This document shows positions 49,633 to 57,949 of a DNA stretch of 64,000 nucleotides, one piece after another. The DNA comes from JAUWVG01 sp964633715 (GTDB lineage Bacteria; Acidobacteriota; Aminicenantia; Aminicenantales; Aminicenantaceae): the NCBI GenBank assembly GCA_964633715.1, contig CAZWHQ010000023.1:1-64000 (forward strand). Direction: 5' to 3'. The notes under the pieces were generated by a model. The model did no database searches. It saw only the letters and a list, made by a program, of their open reading frames with translations, and was not told the DNA's origin. Made by a program: the position numbers and the translations under genes. How positions within the stretch are numbered: the first letter of the stretch is position 1; each line of letters starts with the position of its first letter.

Positions 49633-52326
49633 ATGAAAAAAACCGCAATTTTTGCACTGGCGATAATTTTCTTATTCACGGCAACTCTTTTAGCGAATTC
49701 CAATCCAATATTAAAAAGGTCTTATACCGTGTATTCCATTCAAATGGCTCCTCAGATTATAGATGGTAAGCAGTACATCGCTAAAAGAACAAATCCTCTC
49801 CAACCTGTCATCGATGGAAAATTGGATGATCCAGTATGGAAAGAAGGTGAATGGGAGAGTGGATTTATCCAGAGTGAGCCTTATGAGGGACAGGCCCCTT
49901 CCCATCAAACAGCATTTAAGATTCTCTTCGATGGGAAAAACATCTATGTCGCGATTCGAGCCTATGATAAAGAACCGGCTAAAATCGAACGACGATTGGC
50001 AAGACGTGACAACTTGGAAGGGGATCGTGTGTCGATCCTTTTGGACAGCTACTATGATCACCGCACGGCATTTTCCTTTGCCGTCAATGCAGCCGGTGTG
50101 AAGGGAGATGAGATCATTTCCGACAACGGACAGGGGAGAGATCAAAATTGGGATCCGATCTGGTATGTCAAGACGGCCGTGAGTGAAGAGGGGTGGACGG
50201 CAGAGATGAGGATTCCTCTCTCGCAGCTGCGCTTTGGGAAAAAACAAGAACACGTTTGGGGACTTCAAGTCAACCGGTTTTATTTTCGTAAAGAAGAGGT
50301 CTCTAACTGGCAGCTGATTCCAAAGGATGTTTCAGGTTTTGTCGATCAGTTCGGTGAACTTTACGGGATAAATGGAATCGAATCTTCTCGGAAGATCGAA
50401 CTTTATCCTTATGCAGTGGGCATGTTGGAGAGCTATGAGGAGCAGCCGGGAAATCCCTTTGCTTCAGGCCGGTCAAATAATCTTTTCGGTGGCTTGGATG
50501 GAAAAATTGGAATCTCCAGCGATCTGACATTTGACTTTACCATCAATCCCGATTTTGGTCAGGTCGAGGCCGATCCATCAGAAGTTAATCTCACAGCATT
50601 TGAAACTTATTTTGAAGAAAAAAGACCTTTTTTTATCGAGGGACGAAACATTATGTCATTCCAGATCATGATCGGTGATGGAGATCTTTCCAGCGACAAC
50701 CTCTTTTATTCCCGCCGAATCGGGCGCAGACCGAATCGAAGCATCTATTCCGGAGAAGGTCATTTTGTGGACATGCCTCAGTACACGTCCATTCTTGGGG
50801 CGTTTAAACTGACGGGTAAGACAAAGAATGGTCTTTCCATAGGCATTATTGATGGGATAACGGCTCAAGAGAATGCTCAGGTTTTCTCTCTCGGTTTGTA
50901 TAGAGATGAACCTGTCGAACCGCTTACAAACTACTTTGGTGCCAGACTGCAAAAAGATTACAATCAGGGAAACACGGTTATAGGTGGCATGCTGACATCT
51001 GTAAACCGGAGTATCTCAAATCCGAATCTGAATTTTCTCCATAATTCTGCTTATACAGGCGGCATCGATCTCTATCATACGTGGAAGGATAAGACTTATT
51101 TTATATCTTTTAATGCTGTTTTTAGTCGTGTTTTAGGTTCATCAGAAGCCATCCTCAGAACACAGACCTCTCCTCTTAGGTATTTCCAGCGTCCGGATGC
51201 GGACCATTTGACTTTAGATCCCTCCCGGACATCACTGTCCGGACATGGAGGGACTCTGATTGGAGGAAAACTTGGCAGCGGCCATCTTCAATATATCACT
51301 GGAGTGACTTGGCGGTCTCCGGGACTGGAAATAAATGACATGGGATACCTTCGGAATGCAGACAATATATTGGAATTTATCTGGGCCAATTACAGGATTT
51401 GGGAACCTTTTAGTATATTTCGAGAATTGAGTTTTAATGTTAACCAGTGGAGAGGGTGGAATTTTGGAGGTGAACGGGCATTTGCAGGTGGAAACATAGG
51501 TATTAATGGACAGTTCAAGAACTATTGGACACTCTCTACGGGAATCAATCACAATGCCGCCAGCCTTTCAGATAGTGCTCTGCGAGGAGGGCCTTCCCTT
51601 GTGTATCCGGGAGCGTGGGGAACCCATATCAATGTGACAACCGATAGCAGAAAGAAAATCCGTATGAATGGATTCTGGTCTATAAATGTGAGAAATAATG
51701 GCGATTCATCGTCAAACAGTTTTGGATTTGGGCTCAATTTTAATCCAAGTAAAGCGATTTCCGTGATGATTCAGCCCGTTTTGAGTTTAAATGAAAATGA
51801 CCTGCAGTATGTCAGCCAGCGCGATTTTGGGTTGGACAAAAGGTATCTTTTCGCCAGGATCGACCAGAAAACATTCGGAGTAACCCTTCGATTTAATCTC
51901 AGCCTGTCTCCGGACTTGTCTATTCAGTTCTATGGGCAGCCCTTTGTTTCATCAGGTTTGTACACAAATTTTAAACGTATCACGTCACCTCGAGCTGATG
52001 CCTACAGCGACCGCTTTTCCGTATTCACAGAAAATGAATTAAAAATGGACACAAGAGATGGGTATTACAACGTCGATGAAAACCAGGATGGAATAATGGA
52101 TTACAGTATCCCCAATCCGAATTTCAATTTCCTTCAGTTTCGTTCAAATTTGGTCATTCGGTGGGAATATAAACCTGGTTCATCTCTCTATCTTGTCTGG
52201 TCGCAGGGACGTACAGGATCTATACCCTACGGAGATTACACTTTTATGGAGAACATGCAGGAGCTGTTTGATGTGTTTCCCCATAATGTGTTTCTGATAA
52301 AATTTTCGTACGGTTTCAATTTATAA
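49633..52326 (+). CDS. CBM9-like / DUF5916 outer-membrane protein
   Basis: After a signal peptide (MKKTAIFALAIIFLFTATLL) an N-terminal carbohydrate-binding-family-9-like domain is seen (PVIDGKLDDPVWKEGEW ... FDGKNIYVAIRAYD), followed by a long beta-rich region with alternating hydrophobic residues ending in FSYGFNL, a terminal aromatic pattern typical of an outer-membrane barrel. The FEEKRPFFIEGRNIM block is characteristic of DUF5916. Family members are common in Bacteroidota and Acidobacteriota and of unknown role, perhaps glycan binding or uptake. The start at 49633 is chosen over 49597 because it begins the signal peptide. Confidence 0.88.
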   Translation: MKKTAIFALAIIFLFTATLLANSNPILKRSYTVYSIQMAPQIIDGKQYIAKRTNPLQPVIDGKLDDPVWKEGEWESGFIQSEPYEGQAPSHQTAFKILFDGKNIYVAIRAYDKEPAKIERRLARRDNLEGDRVSILLDSYYDHRTAFSFAVNAAGVKGDEIISDNGQGRDQNWDPIWYVKTAVSEEGWTAEMRIPLSQLRFGKKQEHVWGLQVNRFYFRKEEVSNWQLIPKDVSGFVDQFGELYGINGIESSRKIELYPYAVGMLESYEEQPGNPFASGRSNNLFGGLDGKIGISSDLTFDFTINPDFGQVEADPSEVNLTAFETYFEEKRPFFIEGRNIMSFQIMIGDGDLSSDNLFYSRRIGRRPNRSIYSGEGHFVDMPQYTSILGAFKLTGKTKNGLSIGIIDGITAQENAQVFSLGLYRDEPVEPLTNYFGARLQKDYNQGNTVIGGMLTSVNRSISNPNLNFLHNSAYTGGIDLYHTWKDKTYFISFNAVFSRVLGSSEAILRTQTSPLRYFQRPDADHLTLDPSRTSLSGHGGTLIGGKLGSGHLQYITGVTWRSPGLEINDMGYLRNADNILEFIWANYRIWEPFSIFRELSFNVNQWRGWNFGGERAFAGGNIGINGQFKNYWTLSTGINHNAASLSDSALRGGPSLVYPGAWGTHINVTTDSRKKIRMNGFWSINVRNNGDSSSNSFGFGLNFNPSKAISVMIQPVLSLNENDLQYVSQRDFGLDKRYLFARIDQKTFGVTLRFNLSLSPDLSIQFYGQPFVSSGLYTNFKRITSPRADAYSDRFSVFTENELKMDTRDGYYNVDENQDGIMDYSIPNPNFNFLQFRSNLVIRWEYKPGSSLYLVWSQGRTGSIPYGDYTFMENMQELFDVFPHNVFLIKFSYGFNL

Positions 52327-52354
52327 CATCCAGTCCCTGGACTGGGGATTTTAT

Positions 52355-52390
52355 GGGCCTGATGCATGGACATCAGGCCCTGTGTTTTTT
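52355..52390 (+). terminator. Intrinsic terminator after the DUF5916 gene
   Basis: A perfect 10-bp stem, GGGCCTGATG (52355-52364) with CATCAGGCCC (52371-52380), a 6-base loop and a T-run at 52385-52390, 29 bp after the stop codon. Confidence 0.85.
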
Positions 52391-52457
52391 GCCAATAAAA
52401 TAGATGAATTTTGTATTGACAATTATTGCCTCTGCATTCATAAATGATTGAGGAAGC

Positions 52458-53609
52458 ATGAGTCCTTTTTGCCGTAGAGCTTTTTTTAAAAAATCAGGAT
52501 TGGCCTTCGCCGGTCTGGCTGTGAAGGGAAAATCTAAACTTTTTCACGATCTTTTCGAAACCCATTCTGTAGGGCTGGAAGAAAAGTTAGGGCAGATGCT
52601 TTTGATTGGTTTCCGCGGCCTTGAGGTCGATAGGACTCATCCTATTGTCCAGGATATTCTGAAAAGACATATCGGGAGTGTCGTTCTTTTTGACTATGAT
52701 GTTCCCAAAAAATCTTCAGTGCGAAATGTTGCTTCTCCTACCCAGTTAAAAAATCTTGTTTCCGACCTCCAGTCTTTCGCCAGGACTCCACTCCTTGTAT
52801 CCATAGATTATGAAGGCGGGCGTGTTTCACGACTGAAAGAAAAATTTGATTTTCCTTCCACATATTCAGCGCAGTATTTTGGTTTAAAAAACAATTTAGA
52901 TTTGACGTTCAGCCATGCAGAACAGATGGCCAAGCTGCTCCATTCGCTTGGAATAAACATGAATCTGGCTCCTGTGGTCGATCTCAACACAAATCCAAAT
53001 AATCCCATAATTGGAAAGCTTGAAAGAAGTTATTCAGACGATCCAAAAATTGTGGCCGCTCATGCAGAAAAATTTGTTCAGGCCTTTCACAAACACAAAG
53101 TGCTGTGCACGCTCAAACATTTTCCGGGTCATGGAAGTTCAACAGACGATTCCCATCTCGGGATGGTCGATGTCAGCCGGACTTGGAAAAATGCCGAACT
53201 TTTTCCCTACTCTTTGCTTATAGACAAAGAATTGGTAGACGCAATTATGACCGCACATGTATACAATGAACACTTAGATCCAACGTATCCTGCCACTCTG
53301 TCAAAGCGGATTATAACGGACCTGCTTAGAAAAAAACTCGGTTATGATGGTGTGGTGATCTCCGACGACATGCAGATGGGAGCCATCGCAAAGGAATACG
53401 GATTGGAATCTGCGATTTTTAGAGCTGTTGAGGCAGGTGTAGATATTCTCGCTTTTGCCAACAACTCGACATTTGACGTTTCCATTGCACAAAAAGCTGT
53501 TGAAATTTTAAAAAAACTTATTAAAACTAAAAAGATCAGTTATAAAAGGATAGACGAATCCTACAATCGTATAATGAATCTAAAGAATGGGGTGAATTAT
53601 GACAGATAA
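52458..53609 (+). CDS. GH3 family beta-N-acetylhexosaminidase (NagZ-like), exported
   Basis: A single-domain GH3 enzyme with the N-acetylglucosaminidase signature KHFPGHGSSTDDSH (220-233), whose Asp231-Ser-His233 is the NagZ-type acid/base dyad, and the nucleophile Asp in VVISDDMQM (about D303). The N terminus resembles a Tat signal (RRAFFKKSGLAFAGLA), unlike cytoplasmic NagZ, so it probably acts outside on chitin-like, mucin or peptidoglycan fragments. The length of 383 aa is normal. Nothing adjacent suggests peptidoglycan recycling. Confidence 0.92.
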   Translation: MSPFCRRAFFKKSGLAFAGLAVKGKSKLFHDLFETHSVGLEEKLGQMLLIGFRGLEVDRTHPIVQDILKRHIGSVVLFDYDVPKKSSVRNVASPTQLKNLVSDLQSFARTPLLVSIDYEGGRVSRLKEKFDFPSTYSAQYFGLKNNLDLTFSHAEQMAKLLHSLGINMNLAPVVDLNTNPNNPIIGKLERSYSDDPKIVAAHAEKFVQAFHKHKVLCTLKHFPGHGSSTDDSHLGMVDVSRTWKNAELFPYSLLIDKELVDAIMTAHVYNEHLDPTYPATLSKRIITDLLRKKLGYDGVVISDDMQMGAIAKEYGLESAIFRAVEAGVDILAFANNSTFDVSIAQKAVEILKKLIKTKKISYKRIDESYNRIMNLKNGVNYDR

Positions 53610-53678
53610 ACTTAGTGAACTTTGGGCAGCAAAAGTCCGCGTTTAACTTGTGTTCGAGGAAAAAACATAGAGGCCAAA

Positions 53679-56093
53679 ATGATCAAGAACTATTTAAAAA
53701 TTGCCTACAGGAATCTGATCAAATACAAATCCTATTCTCTGATCAATCTTTTTGGATTGTCAATCGGGATAGCTTGTTGTTTATTGATCCTGGCCTATAT
53801 TGGATTTGAATTCTCCTACGATAACTACCATGTCCATGCAGATAATATTTATCGGATTGTATCTAAGACAACAGCAGCAGGCCAAACAAGAGAGTCTGCC
53901 TATTCTCCGGCCCCAATGGGATTGACTTTGGCTTCGGATTATCCAGAGGTTCTGGATGCTGTGAGATTTATGCCGACGGTCAAACGTATTTTTATCTATG
54001 AAAATACAACTTTTTTTCAAGAAGATGTTTTTTATGCCGACAAATCTGTATTTAATATCTTTTCCTTCGATCTTATAGAAGGCGATCCTCAAACAGCACT
54101 CGAGGTCCCCTTCACCATGGTGATCACTGAGACAACGGCACGCAAATACTTCGGATCTGATAATCCCGTAGGAAAGATCATTAACTGGGACAATAAATTC
54201 GACTACAGAATCACAGGTGTTGTTAAGGACCCTCCACCTAATTCACATTTTACTTTTCAAGTCTTGGCATCCTTTTCTACCTTGATCAAATATGATGCAC
54301 GACTGGGGGGGTGGACTGCGAGCTACACGACGTATCTCCTTCTGAAGGAAAAAACCGACTTTAAAGCATTTGAACAAAAAATCGAAGGTTTTAATGACAA
54401 GTACCTAACTTCGACTTTAGAATCTCAGGGAATCAATATGGAGTTTTCGCTCCAACCCATAAAAAAGATCCATCTGTTTTCGCGCCTTGAATCTGAAATA
54501 GGCGTCAACAGCAATATCAAGAATATATATATATTTTCGGCCGTCTCTCTTGTGATACTGTTGATCGCTTGTATCAATTTTATGAACTTGGCAACCGCAC
54601 GTTCCGAGAGACGATCCAAAGAAGTCGGAATGAGAAAAGTTCTTGGAGCTAATCGGAAAAAACTCATCTCTCAATTCCTGAGCGAATCCTTTCTATTTGT
54701 CTTTTTATCTCTAATAATGGCAGTTTTGATAGCAAGGTTATTTCTTCCACATTTTAGGGTGCTTATTGATCGGGATATATCACTTAACTTTTTCGAAATG
54801 CCTTATTTTTATGTGGGATTAGCCGGAATTCTCCTCCTCGTCAGTTTTGTTGCCGGGAGTTATCCAGCTTTTTTTCTGTCTGCTTTTAATCCCATTTTGG
54901 TTCTTAAAGGTTCACTCCAAAAAAGTTCAAGGCGGTCCTTCTTCCGGTCTATTTTGGTTGTCTTCCAATTTTCCATATCTACTATCCTGATTATCTTTAC
55001 AATTGTTATTTTTTTTCAACAAAAATATATGCGAAACAAGGATCTTGGTTTCAACAAAAAAAACCTTCTAGCCATCGTTCTTCACAATGAAGACGTGCGG
55101 CTCGGCCTCGAATCCTTTAAGAACGAAATGCTGAAAATCAAAGGAGTCAAAAGCGCAGGCGCCTCATCAATGGTTCCAGGGGAGATGTATCTGTTTACCA
55201 GCAGCACTATTCCGGAAGGATTTTCGAGGGATCAGACATTTCAAATGGACAATTTATTGGCCGATTACGGTTTTTTAGATACCTTTGAAATTGCCGTCGT
55301 TCAGGGAGGCGGTTTTACCAAAGAACTCACTGGGGATAGAGAAGAAGCCATCCTGATCAACCAAACAGCAGCCACACAGTTGGGGTGGGACAATCCCATT
55401 GGAAAAACCATTGATATCAACTGGCGTTATACGTCGGGATCGAACAAAAAAAGGGTTATAGGAGTTTTTGAGGATATCCATCAGAGATCCCTCTACTCCC
55501 GTGTGGCTCCAACTTTTATTCAGTACATCAGCGACAAGGGCGCTATTGAAAACAGGGCCAGGAGGTTGAGTCTTCGGCTCGAGGAAGAGAATCTTGATGT
55601 GACTCTGAGTCTTATCGAGCAGAAATGGAAAGAAACCTATCCTCATGTCCCCTTTTATTCATTTTTTATTGACGATTTTTATGATGCCCAGCATTCTGCT
55701 GAAACAAAACTAGGGGAGATATTCCGTTCTTTTACATTTTTGGCGATCCTAATCGCTTGTATCGGTTTGTTTGGGCTGGCCTCCTTTATGACAGAAAAGC
55801 GCACAAAAGAGATTGGCATCAGAAAAGTGGTCGGCTCTTCTGTGAGTTCGATTGTTGTCCTGCTCTGCCGTGAATTTTTAATCTTGATTGCCATTGCGAA
55901 TGCCCTCGCCTGGCCAATTGCGTATTATGTTGTTAAAAAATGGCTGCAAAGTTTTCCTTATGCTGTGAAGCCCAATGTCTTAATTTTTATTTTGACTGCG
56001 TTTATAATTTTAATATGTTCTTCCTTGACTGTCGGATATAAATCAGTCAAAGCGGCTCGTGCAAATCCAATTGATTCGTTAAGATATGAGTAA
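53679..56093 (+). CDS. FtsX/MacB-type ABC permease (paralogue 2) without adjacent ATPase
   Basis: Same layout as the permease at 37763: KIAYRNLIKYKSYSLIN at the N terminus, RSERRSKEVGMRKVLGANRK before the central helices, EKRTKEIGIRKVVGSSVSS near the C terminus, and the terminal ARANPIDSLRYE. The open frame begins at 53622 but ATG 53679 starts the conserved block and has GAGG just upstream. It is followed 14 bp later by a Ser/Thr kinase gene and then a sortilin-like gene, which suggests one operon. Confidence 0.92.
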   Translation: MIKNYLKIAYRNLIKYKSYSLINLFGLSIGIACCLLILAYIGFEFSYDNYHVHADNIYRIVSKTTAAGQTRESAYSPAPMGLTLASDYPEVLDAVRFMPTVKRIFIYENTTFFQEDVFYADKSVFNIFSFDLIEGDPQTALEVPFTMVITETTARKYFGSDNPVGKIINWDNKFDYRITGVVKDPPPNSHFTFQVLASFSTLIKYDARLGGWTASYTTYLLLKEKTDFKAFEQKIEGFNDKYLTSTLESQGINMEFSLQPIKKIHLFSRLESEIGVNSNIKNIYIFSAVSLVILLIACINFMNLATARSERRSKEVGMRKVLGANRKKLISQFLSESFLFVFLSLIMAVLIARLFLPHFRVLIDRDISLNFFEMPYFYVGLAGILLLVSFVAGSYPAFFLSAFNPILVLKGSLQKSSRRSFFRSILVVFQFSISTILIIFTIVIFFQQKYMRNKDLGFNKKNLLAIVLHNEDVRLGLESFKNEMLKIKGVKSAGASSMVPGEMYLFTSSTIPEGFSRDQTFQMDNLLADYGFLDTFEIAVVQGGGFTKELTGDREEAILINQTAATQLGWDNPIGKTIDINWRYTSGSNKKRVIGVFEDIHQRSLYSRVAPTFIQYISDKGAIENRARRLSLRLEEENLDVTLSLIEQKWKETYPHVPFYSFFIDDFYDAQHSAETKLGEIFRSFTFLAILIACIGLFGLASFMTEKRTKEIGIRKVVGSSVSSIVVLLCREFLILIAIANALAWPIAYYVVKKWLQSFPYAVKPNVLIFILTAFIILICSSLTVGYKSVKAARANPIDSLRYE

Positions 56094-56107
56094 ATAGGTC
56101 AAGCACA

Positions 56108-57886
56108 ATGATTCAGATATGCCCGAAATGTCATTCGGATAATCCCCCAAATTCCAGAGTCTGCACGACATGCGGGCTTCAACTCGATATTGTCGACAAC
56201 ATGTCTCTTCCTGATACAGGAACCCAAGATGCTCCAAAAAAGGAGCTGAAGCGAGGCACTACGTTTGCAGACCGGTATGAAGTGATTGAAGAGCTTGGCA
56301 GGGGTGGAATGGGAAAAGTTTATAGGGTTGAAGATACAAAAATTAAAGAAGAACTAGCCCTTAAATTGATCAATCCGGAAGTTGCTTCCGAAAAAAAGAC
56401 GATCGAGCGTTTTATCAATGAACTGAAGGGCGCACACAAAATTTCCCACAGAAATGTGTGCCGGATGTACCATCTCGGTGAAGATAAGGGGACCTACTAC
56501 ATAACGATGGAGTATGTGCCGGGAGAAGACTTGAAGAGTATGATTCGCATGACCCGGCATTTATCCATAGGAACAGCCGTATCGATAGTCAAACAGGTCT
56601 GTTTAGGATTGGCGGAGGCCCACAGATTGGGCGTTGTTCATCGGGATTTAAAACCCAGCAATATCATGATTGATAGAGACGGAAATGCCCGTATCATGGA
56701 TTTTGGAATTGCCCGGTTGTACAGTGAAAAAGGGATTACAGAAGCGGGCATCATGATAGGGACTCCCGAATATATGTCACCTGAGCAGGTTGAGGCTTTG
56801 GACACTGACTCGCGCTCCGATATCTACTCTTTAGGTGTCATCCTCTATGAAATGGTCACAGGGAGACTGCCTTTTGTTGGGGAAACCTCTCTGATGACCG
56901 CAGTAAAACATAAAACCGAGATCCCTCCAGATCCGCGGAAGTTAAATGCTCAAATCCCTATCGAACTCAGCCAAATCATTCTGAAATGTTTAGAAAAAAA
57001 TAAAGACAAGCGGTATCAAAGTGCGGAGGACATGCTTGCAGATTTAAACACGATTGAAAAAGACATGACCACCTCTGAAAAGGCTCTGCCAAAACGAAAA
57101 AGGATTTTATATAAAGAGAAAAAAGACCGGCCAATGAAGATTTGGAGGATAGCTGCCGCACTAGTTGCGGCTGCTTTAATCATCGGATTGGGAATTGTTC
57201 TTTTAACGAGACAAAAAACTCAAGTTCCCTTAGAGAGAAAGATGCTGGAAGAAGCGGTCGAGATCGACCCCGGCTTTGCTTTGGCTTATGTCCGGATGTC
57301 CTATATCCATTCCAGGATGTATTTCTTTGGCATCGATCGTACGGATGAGAGGAAAACATTGTCCAGAATTGCTATCAACACGGCTCTTGAACTTCAGCCT
57401 GAGCTGCCGGAAGCGCAACTGACATTGGGCTTTTATTTTCATATAGATTTGGCTTATGCCATGGTTTATTATGCAATCCAAAATGGGACGCTTTTGAACT
57501 CTTTTGCCGAATCTGCTCGAATCGTTCTGGAAAATAAGGTGAGAAATCAACCAGATGATCCAAGGTACCAGGCATCACTCGGATTGGTTTATGCTTATTT
57601 GGAACAAAAGGAAAAAACCATTGAGGAAGGGGAGCTCGCCTCTGCGCTACATCCTGTATCCAAAGATGCCGGCCAGGGACCGATTTACCTTATAAATCTT
57701 GCCAAAATTTATGTGATGGTTGGTGAATTCGATAAGGCTTTAGATCAGCTGGAATATCTCCTGCCTATCCCACAAGCCGAATTTCTCTGGCAGCTCATTT
57801 CTGTCCCTCAGCTTCGGTTGGATCCACAGTGGGATAAGCTTCGGGAGAATCCACGGTTTATACAATTACTTGAAATAAACAAATAA
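56108..57886 (+). CDS. Zinc-ribbon Ser/Thr protein kinase with membrane segment
   Basis: The N terminus is a zinc ribbon (C5, C8, C19, C22), followed by a complete Hanks kinase domain: GRGGMGKVYRVED, Lys86 in ALKLI, HRDLKPSN (178-185), DFG (198-200) and a normal-length activation loop to SPE (224-226). A single membrane segment spans about 345-367. The tail of about 220 residues has TPR-like helices but lacks the long TolB-like and TPR region of the kinase at 25244, and the join LERKMLEEAVEIDPGFALAYV begins abruptly in a TPR, suggesting an internal deletion of the sensor. It lies in an operon with the permease and propeller. Confidence 0.92.
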   Translation: MIQICPKCHSDNPPNSRVCTTCGLQLDIVDNMSLPDTGTQDAPKKELKRGTTFADRYEVIEELGRGGMGKVYRVEDTKIKEELALKLINPEVASEKKTIERFINELKGAHKISHRNVCRMYHLGEDKGTYYITMEYVPGEDLKSMIRMTRHLSIGTAVSIVKQVCLGLAEAHRLGVVHRDLKPSNIMIDRDGNARIMDFGIARLYSEKGITEAGIMIGTPEYMSPEQVEALDTDSRSDIYSLGVILYEMVTGRLPFVGETSLMTAVKHKTEIPPDPRKLNAQIPIELSQIILKCLEKNKDKRYQSAEDMLADLNTIEKDMTTSEKALPKRKRILYKEKKDRPMKIWRIAAALVAAALIIGLGIVLLTRQKTQVPLERKMLEEAVEIDPGFALAYVRMSYIHSRMYFFGIDRTDERKTLSRIAINTALELQPELPEAQLTLGFYFHIDLAYAMVYYAIQNGTLLNSFAESARIVLENKVRNQPDDPRYQASLGLVYAYLEQKEKTIEEGELASALHPVSKDAGQGPIYLINLAKIYVMVGEFDKALDQLEYLLPIPQAEFLWQLISVPQLRLDPQWDKLRENPRFIQLLEINK

Positions 57887-57949
57887 AAATTATAGTATTT
57901 TCTAAGCTCAAAATATTTTAATCGCTCGACCTATCAAGGAGGTTTTGTA

